Assembly: GCA_964023275.1 (NCBI GenBank)
Contig: OZ029922.1
Span: 3,657,696 to 3,721,695 of the forward strand
Source of the DNA: Norana najaformis
Lineage: Eukaryota; Annelida; Clitellata; Crassiclitellata; Hormogastridae
Length of the DNA: 64,000 nucleotides
Direction of reading: 5' to 3'
A program made the position numbers and the translations under genes. Of the stretch, positions 12,878 to 26,200 are shown piece after piece. The first letter of the stretch is position 1. Each line of letters opens with the position of its first letter. The notes beneath the pieces were generated by a model that was not told where the DNA came from, ran no database searches, and saw only the letters and a program-made list of their open reading frames with translations.

Positions 12878-13852
12878 TTAGATTTTAGAACATCTTGCAA
12901 TAAGACATCCTCGTTCCTCTTTCATGGCATTCCAGATATCTTGGGTCATCTCCTGACATCTTCTTGATCTTGTTTTCTTGCTAAGAATCCTGTAAATTGT
13001 TTTTGCAATACAAACTTTACAACTTCACTACACTTAGCAAACACAAACAGATGCTCCTTTCACTTGGACATCTGTAAATAATTCGTGATAATAACTAAAT
13101 CTAGGTTTTTTTCACCTACAACCTTAATCCTTAATTCATATTTTGTTCCTCCCTCTCTGTCTCTGTCTGTCTATCTATCTCTCCGTGTCTCTCTCTCCCC
13201 TTTCCTCACCTTTAAATTCTGCACACACACCCTATATGCTTAATAAATAAGTAAGTAAGCAACTATGCAAACACAAGTGAAACAAAACAAGGCATAACAC
13301 ATGAAGTCTTGTAAAAAAATCACAAAACAAGCAAAAGATTTGTAATGTATCATTTAATTCATAAGTTCTTCCATCTGACATAGAGTCTAATTTAAACTGC
13401 ATTCCATGTCGTGCACTGACACTGTGCACTTCCAGTCAGTGGGCTGAACAAAAATATGACAAATTTAAATACAAATCATTAAATGACGTTCTGTCCAGCA
13501 AAGCTCATTGTTGTAACACAGACTGCGTGAAAACAGACATCACAAGTTCTTAAATTAAATACATCTGTAACTGAATCAACATCAATTACAATGCCATACA
13601 GCATCCTTATTTACTGATTGTTAATCAGCAAACGTCAGAGAACCAAGATGGCACTTTGACGAAGTACAGCGCATAGATTCAACAATCTCGTAGGGCAACA
13701 TTCAAAACCGAAGAATCCGCAAGACAACATCTGAAACTAACAACATGCAACCACACCCACCTGGCAATTTCAAAACCTGCCAGTGCAACACCTACACTTG
13801 CTATGACAACAAACAGGACACACACAAAAATCTGCCAAGACAGCCGCTCAAC
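12878..13852 (-). CDS. Candidate small single-pass membrane protein, C-terminal two exons
   Basis: Two candidate exons on the minus strand. Exon a (13852-13761) follows a pyrimidine-rich acceptor (ttcattcccag), encodes RLSWQIFVCVLFVVIASVGV followed by ALAGFEIA, a clear transmembrane helix, and ends at a GTGGGT donor in phase 2. Exon b (12980-12878) starts after an AG acceptor in the matching phase, encodes a basic post-membrane stretch (KKTRSRRCQ) and DIWNAMKEERGCLIARC, and ends with TAA. The phase match and the positive-inside pattern support joining them. I found no upstream exon or start codon between exon b's partner and PHF14. I do not recognise the family. It could be chance ORF plus splice-like signals. 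Confidence 0.35.
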
Positions 13853-14007
13853 CTGGGAATGAAATCAGTTTCTACCAAAATTATTCAGTAATATTTGCTG
13901 GCCTGAAAATTCACTTGGAAAACCCATAAACGATCCAACATATGGGCTGAGATTAATTATGCTACTATAATTCATCAGCTGATGTTAAATCCGAGCACTT
14001 GGGGCAC

Positions 14008-14180
14008 GGTAGCCGAGTGGATAGTGCGCCCGGCTTTAACACGAAGAGTAAGGGTTCGAGCCTCCCCTGAAACAGTTACTGTATAGGGATCTTAAGCAAG
14101 TCCTTCAATAACAGTTACTCTGCACCATCGACGGATGCCGAGTCAATAGACAGTGGCACTTATTAACTGCAGAAATGATA
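14008..14180 (+). repeat. tRNA-derived SINE (family B)
   Basis: Starts ggggcacggtagccgagtgg (A-box-like) and has a B-box-like gggttcgagcc about 50 bp later. Then come the family body aagcaagtccttcaa, gcaccatcgacggatgcc, and an attaactgcagaaatg tail. It lies 3' of the PHF14 stop codon. Confidence 0.85.
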
Positions 14181-14286
14181 AGATAGTAATAATATGGAAT
14201 GAGATTATCAGGGTCTGAACAACACATACAGTCTACAGATATGAAAAACAAGTCATTTTATCCTTTTTATCCTAACAGTTATGTCC

Positions 14287-17200
14287 TCACTGTCCACTGC
14301 AATCGTCATCAGATATTTCGATAACAGTTTTTGCATCATTTGATGAAAAATCCTTAGCTACATTGCTGATCTTCTGCGGTGACGTTTTGGTCGGCATATT
14401 TCTCAGCAGTAAGCCTCTGTTCCCCTGATTGTCAACTGTGTGCAAAATTTTTATATTCGGTGGCTTTTTGTCCCCAGTGTTTACTGTGTTCCCTGCCAAA
14501 ATATACGAAGTTGCTGCCGCTGGATTTTTTATGGAGGTCCTCGGAGCAAGTTTTACCGACTGAAGACTACTGGAAGAGTGCTGGTCTGTCTTTTTGACTA
14601 AACTCACAGCAGGTGGCGCAATCTTCTGCCCTAGCTGTCCATTACGGCCAGTGGTAAATGTGGACTTCTGCTGATATGCGATATTTTCTATAGCCCTCCG
14701 TGACAACGATACTTTTCGTCGTGTCCGTGTAGAGGCCAGCGTTTTTTCTTCCCGGGTTGCTGAAGCAGGTGAAGGGCTTGTCAGTGGAAGTGAATTTGAC
14801 ACGTTGACACTTGATGATCGTTCATACTTCACTCTGATTTCATCATCAATACTGTTGTTGTCTGATTCTTTGTTTTCTGTAACTGACTCGTCCTAAGAAA
14901 ATGCAACATGTAACACCATTCACATCCATCTCATATGCACAGACCTGCATAAGTAAGCAGATCTGCCCCATATGTGGGGCACGGTAGCCTATGGGTTACA
15001 GCGCTCAGCTTGAAACACGAAGAGCACGGGGTCGAGCCCTTCCTAAGACGGTTACTGTGTAGGGAGCTTGAGCAAGTGCTTCACTCAAAATTGCTTTGCA
15101 CCTTGGATTCAGATCTACAGACCTCACGCATAATAAATGCAAAATAATAATAACTAATAATAACAATAATATCCTGAACGCAGACAGCATATATAAATTT
15201 GGGTCTTGACACAGTCCAAATGGGTCCCAGTCTACTTGTCACAGGTTGACCAATTAAAGTGGCAGATGGGCTTCAGTGCTACGCGACCAACTACCGTTCA
15301 AAAAAGCAAAACATAAAAAGCTGACTAAGAAATAAATATGAAATGCAGACTTGCACACAGCAGAAGTTTGAACATACGACTGTAATCGAGCAACTTCTGC
15401 AAATGAATAACTAAGCTGTCAGAATGAACAAGACGCTTAAACATTTGCGATCTTGACTGCTGCCAGACACCCAGCTGGTTTACAGGTTAGCAAAGGCTTT
15501 TTAAAATAAATGTTCCAACATATGGTAAGTAAAGCAAGCAGGTAAAGTATCCCATATCCCACAAGTGATACGTAGGGGAGATGCTCATTTCCTTTTCTTT
15601 ACCTGACAACGGGTAAATCCCGAAGTCCTGGACATGGGGACAGCACATCGCAGGACTTGCCATTTACTCCCAGCTTACACTTGTACCAAATTACAGCTTA
15701 CACTTGTACCAAATTACAGCTTTCACTTGTACCAAATTACAGCTTACACTTGTACCAAATTATACTGTTACCATACACAAGCACACCCACACACATATAC
15801 AGACACACTGTCAGATCAGAACTAACGCAGTCACAGGAGAGTTTAGACACAAGCAGAGATTAGAGTGAACAACGATGATGTAACCAAACGAATAGCTGTT
15901 CGGTTATACACCATGAACACAGCTATTGAAAAAACACAATGCAGAAACCAACCATCTCTTGTCGGCAGTCTTCACAATGCCACGTGCCTCCGCGTACTCG
16001 AGGCGATTTAGTCCTTGGTGGGCGAAGACAGCTGAAGTGGTAACTGTTCTGACATCTATCGCAACTGAAACCAACACAGACAGTTACAAGCAATCAAACA
16101 GGCTAACGGCAATGATATTTTTGGAAGAAACAACTTGGATGGAATGATTAGACCTGGATTACCATGCTCATTTACGAATGCTGGCTTGTCTGATTAATGT
16201 TACCCTTCTCATCTGGACCTAAAACCCGCTTCTTAGCATCTCAATGCTACCAAATGACCCTCCGGAATTGACCAGGTTTGTAAAGCGGTAAAGGTATACC
16301 ATGAATAAATGCCTCACGCATTATCACAACAGCATTTGGGAAGATCCATCAATCCAGAATTCATGGGTTTAACTCCCTGCCACCATCACTGCGTAGCCAT
16401 CTATGAAGCGTTGCTGTTTTCACAACTCTGACAGTTTTCTTGGTCTTAGGTTCGCTGTCTGCACCCTGAAGTTCAGCCAGTCCTTCATCGTGAAAAATGC
16501 TTTTTGCAAAAATTCCACATCACGATAAGATTTTACAAACTCAGTTTTACTAACAACCCCATGTTTATTCACATAAATGTTTGTAATAAATTATGTACAA
16601 ATAATTATAATTATTATTAATTAGCCACTCACAATTGCACAGCGTCTTTGACTGATGCTTTGTCATTCGACTGTGATACTTAATAATTATTAATCAGTTT
16701 ACATCTTCTAGAGCATCAGTGTCTAATGCACAAAGCACCAGTGTCTAATGCACAAGGCATCAGCTGATGGCGCACCAAAACCAAGCCGTAATCAGGCCAA
16801 TACCCAGAAGGTCAGTCCACTAAGACAGATGCAGCCTATTGTGGATAAGCAAAGATAAGTCTTAAGACAAGAGTGAAATGACAGAACGGACTCAGCAGGA
16901 TGAACAGATGCAGAAGAGAATTCCAAAATTTAGTTTCAGCAACCATCAAGCACTGTTCTAGTTCTTGATACAACCAGAGAAAGGCAATCGGATGACCCCC
17001 TATCTGAATAGTTATAAGTACTGTGATTGGCTAAAGTCAATGGTACTAAATACTAGGACTGTACCGAATAGGTGATTATCACTATTCGGCCGAATACGAA
17101 TAAATGGACCAACTATTCGGCCGAATATGAATACTAACAATTGACCTGCTCAAGTCTCAAAGGCTGAATGTTAACGTTCAGTCACTGTACACACAAAGAA

Positions 17201-20200
17201 TGAGATACTGACACTGCGATACCGTGGTCCAAAGCAGTAGGCAACGCCTGGCTGCAACCACAGCATATATTATTTAATGAGAGTCACTTCAGTCCACTCG
17301 CTATAGCAGCCGCACATGCAGAAACGGATGTCCAGTGACCACTATTCGTATTCGGTCCGACCGCTACTATTCAGCCGAATACCGAATAGCTTTTTGGCCC
17401 ACTATTCGGCCCCGAAGCGAATGTTCGGTACAGCCCTACTAAATACTATCAGAACCAATTTGAAACAGATCCTTTCCTGAACTGGAAGTCAATGCAATAA
17501 ATTTAGTAGAGGGGCTATATGCTTATATCTTGGTTTGTCAGTTATGAACTCTAATTCTCTGGAGTTTCTGCAAGTTCGATACAAGTGATACTAGTAAGAA
17601 TCAAGTTACGGTAATACCCACACGACTAGGCTACTGGTGGCTCCCTGTAAGTTGCAGCGATTACACTTCAGCGCTACGTCATCTCTTTTAGAATTTGTTA
17701 ATTTCATTACTTTTCCTGAAGGCTAAAAACAGAAATGCAGAAGTTTTCGATTAAACTCAATGTTATGAATATTGTCAGACAAGCGGCCCAAGTAATGAAT
17801 AAAAAGTTACTAATATATATAATCTGTGTCAGTTTCTGTGTTTATGCCCTCACTTATTAAACTCGTAAACAGCAGTTCTCCGGGCACGGTGTTCGCCCGG
17901 ATTGTAGGAAAGCTTCAGCACTAGTACAAACATGACATCCCAACCAAAGAATCAAAAGAACCTTTGCTCACACAGCTTAACAACAAATTCTCAATCTCAC
18001 ACAATGTGCATCAGAAGCCAAATACTGCATGCAGATCTGGACGGCAAACACGTTAGTAGTCTGTCACCACGCCACATCACAGCTAACCCCAAGAAGGAGC
18101 CATGGATAAGAAGCATTAGCAACTTCACTTCTTAGCTGCAGCATGTGGGGATGAGTGGTCAGTCTTCTTCCTCACTGTCTGATCTTCTTATCAACAACGT
18201 ACAGTTCTTGTACTCATTTCATGGTGTTCACTGTCACAACATTAGACCACCTGTTTCTCAGACCTACGGGATTTGACATGATTTCTCCAGTGGATTGGGA
18301 TAACGGCATTACATAAGTCATTAGATAAGATTAGATCAGCAAGTTTGTTGATCTTTAGGGTTTTCCTTTTGACAACAGCAACAGGAAACCTTTGCAACTC
18401 ACGATAATACTGCACTGCGATGTGTTTTTCTGTTCTCTTTCGTTCTTAATCGACAATTGCTTCAATCAACCAGTTTTAGTCAAAGCACCAACCATAGCAG
18501 TGAAAATGCTTTTAAAGAAAAGAAAATCAAGAAACAGGAAGTGGAAATTACTTCAGACTCTTGACTATTTTCTCTTGAGCGTTTTTGACTTTGTACAAGC
18601 GGCTTCGAATCCTTTTTCTTTCTTACTCGGGAAGAATCCCTCTGCAACACACAAATGACAGACGTCACTAAATTTCTACCAATAGTTCCTTACCACGTGT
18701 ACCTATCTGGCAAGGTAACTAGCAAGACGGGTTTTGTCCCTTTTGCAAAAGTTAAGCGTAACCGTCCCTTTCTCCTGCATATTTTAAAGCTGCATTGACG
18801 TGTAATTGTAGTTGTAATAAAACATATTTACAGCACTTCCTACGAGTGTCTCAGAGGCTCAGAGTCAGAACATGGCATACATTTCAACTGAACTTATGAC
18901 TTCAATTAAAAGGTAAACACCAGTGACTTTAAACAATGTATCACATTCCCTTAGCCTTCCTGCCATATAAGCAACTGACAGAGACATCAACACTGATCCA
19001 CCTAGTAATAATATTATTTCTGTATTTATTAAGTGGCACTATCTAATCACAAAGCACCAGTCCGTGGCATCAAGCAATTAAGTATGAAGGCAACAGTGCC
19101 CCAAAACATGGCCATCATTACTTGGTCCAAATATGGAAATAAATGGATAGACAACAATAGAAATATCATCACATCATCATCTTCAGCAGCAGCATCAATA
19201 TCTTCAGCAGTAGCATCAATGCCATCAGCAGCACTGCCATCATCACGAGCATCAGCAACATTATCCGCAACAACTATCACTAACTATTAACAGTTAAGAC
19301 AAACCCTGGTGGGAACATCAGCGAACTGTGAGGTATATTTAACTGGTCCTCTGATGAGATTCTTCTCTCGAAGCTGCCTTGGCTGATCCGGGTCGACTTC
19401 AGGAAATTCAGCATCACTGCTGCTTGGACTTGCACAAAGAGAACACTGCCTGAAACGCCAGACAACAGAACATCAATCCAATCTTATATAATGACTTCTA
19501 TAGCGCCATTATCATAATGCCGAATGCATCAATTGATGGTTGCTTCAAGTCAAATCGTAGTCAAAGTTTAAGCACAATATATCTTTCGTATTCAATGTAG
19601 CCAGTAATAATAATAATTGGCAGTTGCAATACTGACCTTACAATGCCGAAGTTGCCCTTGATATTACTTTTAGAGAATTCATCACTCACCACAATATATT
19701 TAACGGTGGATTTCTGTTCTGTGCTCAGGGTGCAACTAAATTAATAAATTGTCAAGTTGGCCATTTAACAAGAGACTCCTTCAACCCAATCCTTCAGCTT
19801 GAGCCCAATGTGGCTTCTCCTATATTAGACCTTCCTGATGGAACAGCCTTCTACAATACACCGACTGTTTTTGACTCAGTAAATATTTTCAAACTACCTT
19901 AAAATGCATCTGTTCAGACCAGTCAGATTGCCATGTGTGCAATGCTGCTAAAAGGTACTTAAATTTACTCAAGTACACACTTAACTGCATACTGATACCA
20001 CCAAATGCATTCCCGAAAGTACTTACGTAACTGAACATTTCTACAAAGAACCTAATGAAGGCACTCCTAAATGATGAATTTGTCCATTAAGGACAAGGTC
20101 ATCTGCATATCTATGATGCATGAATTATTATTATTATTATGATATTGTGCTTATTACACATGCAAGGTCAGTAAAGCTGAATCTGAGGCATGAAGCAATT

Positions 20201-23200
20201 GTGAGTAGAAGACTTGATTTTGGTCCCTACACAGCAACCATCTCAGGGAAGGCTTGAACCTGCTCTCTCTATGTTACAAGCCAAGCACACTAACCACTTG
20301 GCTACTGTGACCCTCAACTTTGTCCGTGATATGCCACGACAGAGAAACACAGTTAACAACAGCTGAATAGCTGGAAAAGACCCAACCAACAAAGTGTCGT
20401 CATTCAGCATTGGCAGTTGACCCTGACTGATATCCAACAGTACTTACCAGCCCTGCTGTTTCGTTTTCTTAGGCATTCGAGTGAGAGGTGGATTCAGGCA
20501 GCCGAGGTGAATGTACCGTCGGCATTTATCGCACTTGGCAAGCAAGTGCTGGTCGTGTGTCTTCTTACAGAAACTGCACCTGGAAAACACGACATCCAAT
20601 TCTGCTGACAAGGCTTCAGTAATCAAATACCTAATCTAACCTGGAAATTTCTGTAGCACCATCATGTTACAGTAATGCAAAAGAAATCAACCGACAGCTT
20701 TTTCTAAGCAAAACCTTGTTCTTAAATCAAACCAGTTACCAGCTAAGACAGCCTTTGTTCTCAGAAAACATAGTTACTATGTAACGCTAAACTTAAGACT
20801 CATCGCTTTCCATCTGATTACCCATCATAGCCTAACTTCTGGTTTCACTGCCCTATCGGAATTCGACCTAACTTCTGTCATTGATTATGAGTTTGATTAC
20901 AATTTCAACTGAAGTGACCATTGAGTGGTGCCTTGTGCATTATAATAATGGCACTATAGAAGTCATTAGATTAGCTTTGGGACAGATTGGGCAGCCATGT
21001 ATACAAAGTGCTAGCAACTTCGTTTTTTTTTAGCCCTGGCACACACCTCTCCCTTGCAGTCTAATCTTCCTACCAACAGTGCACATATTATAATTATTTC
21101 TGTGTTTATTAAGCACCAAAATTAAATGACTAAGCATCAGTCAATGATGCTAAGCAATTATGAGTGAAGGACTTGCTCAAGGTCCCTAAAACGTAACCAT
21201 CTGAGGGAAGGCTTGAACCCCGTACTCTCCATGTTAAAAGCTAAGCTTGTATCCAATTGGCTACATGCCTCACATTCAGTATGCTCGTTTTCTAGCATCA
21301 CCTGAACTTACCGATGAATAAAGGCTGTTGGTGACTTGGAAGAATCTTTTTTCACCGGCGACTTCACAACATTTCTGAAGCTCACCGAATCAGGAATCCT
21401 TAGTCGCTGCAAACAATAAAGTCTTGGTTTTTATAGGAGAGTCTGACAACAGCAAGAATATCCATAACCCAGGAATATAAGCAACCAACCATCCAAGACA
21501 TACTGCTCACATGTTGTCTTATATCCCAGTCATTACTACAATCCTCAAGATAGAGTTGTTCCTTGAGAAACTAATCTAACCTAATCTACTGACTTCCGTG
21601 TGTTGCATAACATTGTTGTCATTAATCTAATCCTCTCCAAGATTCTAATCTAATGACTTCAATATGTTGCCTAGCCAAATCATTATCATAATCCTCCTAA
21701 AGACAGAACTGTTTCTTGAATCTAATCTAATTGAATGATTTTTACAGTGTCTTCATCATAACACACGTGATGGCAATCGATGGATGGTTCAAGTGAAAAC
21801 ATAGTTAAAATGGGTACAAAATAATGAATAAATAACGTATTGGGGTGAACAAGAATTAACCATATTTTTAACATTTTCTGAATTTAGAAAATGTCAGAAG
21901 AACATAAAAATTACCTAGAATGGCTATCATACTTATTTTAACCAACCTAGAAACAATATCTCAGAAAAAATAAACGAAAAGGCATAGTCCCAATTGTGCA
22001 TTTACACTAAACAACCAGAGCTCGTAAAATGTAATTACATGAATTTTTAAGAATTATTTTCATAAAATCTTTTTCACAATACATACTAAGCTCCGTTCAA
22101 CGAACGAGAATCCACACCTACAAACTTAGCCAAACCATTACAGAGAGACTGCACCTACCCGCCCGTAAATTCCACAAAGACTGTTCCAAAGCTTTTCTCC
22201 CATCTGTTGCAATTCCATGTTGCTTGATTGAACTTGGGACAACTCACTGGAAAACTGACAAAAAAACCACAGAAATCTTAAGAAACTTAAATGCAATCAA
22301 GGAAATGCAATCTGAAGAAAGCAGTGAACAGCTGTATTACTTAAAATGTAAACTCCACACCTGCCTATATGATGTTAAACTTCATTAAGCAGAACAAGTT
22401 CACCTGTAATCCATGCACAGTGTAATGAATGCAAGTACCGTAGTAACAAAAGATACTGCTCAGTACTAGAACTGAATCCATGATTAGAAGCCTAGATCTT
22501 ATCCTATCTGCTGACTTCTACAGTGCCGATAACATTATGCATAAGGCATCAATTGATGGCTACTTCGAGTGAACTCACACTCCAAATCATAATCCATTAG
22601 CAAAGTCAGGTCAAACACGAATGTCTTTACATCAGGGGAAGCAGAAGTCAAGATACAGTTGGCAGGCAAGCTGAAAAATATGAGTTTTTAGTGACAGAAA
22701 TTCTTTCACCTGGTCATATTTTGCATGTAAAATCCTTTCCTGTCCCTGGAGTTTCTCTTTCTGAGTCGTTAGCTCATGAATGGTTTCTCTCATTTTACTG
22801 ATGTGATCATTTCGATCTGTGGTTAATAAACACAGCACTTAAAAGAACCACTCCTCCAAAAGAATCTTTCAGCACAGCTGACACGTCACAAATCTTGTAA
22901 ATAGCACAACAGGCAAGTGAAAGTGTTACAACAGCATATACAAGAAAATACATCTAACATCAACAAACATTTTTAGAAAGTCATATCAACACGTCCAAGA
23001 GGTTCCTAAATGATACTATATATAAATATATATTATATGTACGTACATACATACATACATACAAAACAACCTACAACAGCCTTTATCCAGATAAATATTT
23101 ACACGGAGATTATCATAACACTAGTATTTAAGAATTCAAGATGACAAGCCATAAACAGCAACTGAGTTTTGTGGCAACATTTATGGAATATGTTAGTTAA

Positions 23201-26200
23201 CTGAGTTAAAGTGATATAATACTTAATGGCACCAACTATTTTCTCACCGAGGAAGTAGGTGACAAAGTCTACATTTAAAGCTGGTGCAACATGCCACTTT
23301 TTGCGAATGTCTTTACATCGATCGTCCTAAAAAACCCAATCAACACCAACTATAAAGCACCTCTTACAGAAAACCTGCACTTCACTGATCACCAGTGGAG
23401 ATCTATGCACAGTGATTGGCAAGGATCATATTACATGTGTCATTGGAAAAAGAAACCACGTGTCTGTCCCGCCAACGTAGCCACCCTATCTCTATAAAAA
23501 ATTACGAATGACAACTTTATCAGGCAACAAGTTCAACTAATTATATTGCAATTAAAATTATGGGTCTCAAAATTTTAGTAAAATACGGCCCGGTACCTGG
23601 GTCCATTCTGAGCGTGTACTCAACTACCCGTCATAAGATAAATACTTTAGAGTTAACCATAAAACAGTTGCAGGTTACTATGTACTGCATGTAATATAGT
23701 CAGCTGGTCGCTCACAAGTCATTAGTCACTAATCACTAGAATAAAGCAAATGCCAAAAGAGGTAGCCGTGAATATAAAGCGTAACTTCATTCTTCCCAGC
23801 CTCAACATATGGGGATGGGTATGGTTCCTCTCCCTTGCTGCCTGACCTTCCCACTGACAGTGTACAGTCAGTGCACTCATTTTGTACAGCAGCCCAAAGC
23901 AAACAAGAGTCTCAAGGCAGCAATGCATTCAGAGTTAAGTAAAGTTCACCATCACAAGTGCAAAGCACAGAAGAAATCTTGCAGGAAAAGAATAATGATT
24001 GCTGACTTAATGACTGAATGGACTGATGAAAGTAACCTGTGTCCTAAGAGTCAGAACTTAGTGAAGAGGGTTACCAAGTGTTCACAACCTGTGCACACAA
24101 CCCAAAGAATTAGTAATTCATGAATAATATTAATAATTCGCGAATATTATAACATCAATATTTTGTAAAAAAATAAGCAGAAACAGCTGACAACCTGAGT
24201 GTGGAGCCCAAGCAGTTCAGCCTTCTTCAGTAACTGTCGTAAGGCATTGGCACTGGTCAGCAACATTCGTGGCAACTTCTCTTTCGGCACTAAAAAGCCC
24301 ACCAATCAACTATGTGCAAAACTGGAAAACAGTTCAGCAAAATCTCGTTTCCAGTGCAACTGACCAACAGCAAACAACACTAAAACAACTGTTTGTAATG
24401 TTTCTAATGTTCCTACTGCCCAGTGCATCAAGTTTCCTGTTTTCTGGCTTCAAGATGAGCTTCTGAGCTCTTTGTAAAGCGCATTATCAAATTTCAGTCA
24501 TGGACAAATGATATTAACGATTGATAAGTATCCTAAGATGGGTCCAAGTATCAACTATACACACGAAAACAGTCTGCTAAGGACAACGGTTGTACAGTCA
24601 AAGGTAAGGTATGTCAAGGTAAGATCAAACAAGACAGGGTAGTTATCCATTTACCACAGAGGCAAAGCGGTCATGGGGTAGAAAGACCTTTAGGAGGGAG
24701 CACAAACACAGATGAAATCCACCAATGGAACAACCTTTCCTTGTGGGTTACAGGGATCAATGAAACTGATCAGTTAAACATGGTGCACTACAAACTGACT
24801 TTCAAATGCAGAGTTGAACAGGCCAGCCAATATATTTCGTAAATGAATTCTGTTCCTCAACTCACCCCATCCAGGTGGACCACTTTCTTTCATTTCCTGA
24901 TATTTTTGTTGATGTCGGTGAAGTTTCTGCTGCAGTTGTAACTGAAAAAAAACAATATGTTGAAACCACATCTCCATACTGTTGAGCTTAAACACTTACT
25001 AGCAATTTAGGAATTTCCCAAATGAGACGCTAAAATGTACGAATATATTAACAAGTAACCAAATGAATGATTAGACTAAACTTTTTCTTTCTTTGCCCGG
25101 CAGTTTCTAGTTGTCTGCTTTGCGACAGATCTCAACAGGATAATGTTAAGCTCATTCAGCGTTTGGGCCATCTACTTTGAACGGCCTTCATTTGAAGGAT
25201 CTTCTGCTGGATAATGAGCCACAAACAACTCTCATCAAAGCCTGAAAACCGTTGTTATGCTGAGACCAGGCTGCAAAATGTTTTCTGCAAATAAATCCTC
25301 CCACAGGCAGCGGACCACTCATGTACTCATTTTATACTTTACAATCACTAGGAGCACATTTGGAACAGAAATCGTGGAATACATGTCTGTCACGGCACAG
25401 ATTTGAACACTCGACCTTTGGGTTGACAGTCCAGGATGCCAACCACTGGACATACATCTACAAAGACCAGCTGCTTACCCATCCGGATTCGTCTTTCTCT
25501 CGTGCCGTTTCCATGTTCTTCATGTGCGACTGCAAGGCCAACCAATTACGACGAAGAGTGCGGACGGAGCCTTTGTCTGCGTGTTGTTTACAGTACGCAT
25601 AAAATGGATCGGCGATATCCTACAGAGACAGTGCCACACAACCGTAACGTAACAGCAGAATTTCTGTAGCTCTTGTCTTAAAGAAACAACTGAGAAGTGC
25701 TCAAGAAAAATTTCTAACAATGAAACCGATGCTCCAGGTCAATGTTTGCAGAGGAGCTACATAAATCCTGCTTCATTACATTAGAGTATACAGCCAACCA
25801 TAAGAGAACAATTACATCACTCAAAGTTGTATATGCTCTGTAGCCAACAACCCTATGCATCGTATCCTGCCTTCTCGTATCCTGACTTAACGGATTTTTC
25901 CAACGGATAAATATTTTTAGACTTTGAATCTTTAATACAATACAATCCACCATTTCTAACATGCCATTCACATCTACAGTGACCAACAATTCATTATGAA
26001 ACGCACTAAATCTGACAAATAACCAAAGAGATTGCAGATCAATTTATTCAAATCTATCGCCACCAATGGCTAGCATCTGGAACTACTGACTACAATGACG
26101 AGGAATTATGATAATGGCGCTATAGGAGTCGTCACATTAGATTAGATGAAACTTGATAAACAAATAAACTCAGTAATTTACTCATTTACTACTGAGTGAT

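Noticed and set aside
14008..14080. Possible tRNA gene
   Set aside because: A- and B-box-like motifs are present but there is no full cloverleaf, and the same sequence recurs with a common tail, so it is a SINE.
17640..17720. Minus-strand KCNRCN segment considered as the missing half PHD finger of PHF14
   Set aside because: Only one Cys pair is present, with no histidine or following cysteine at PHD spacing and no suitable donor in phase 2.
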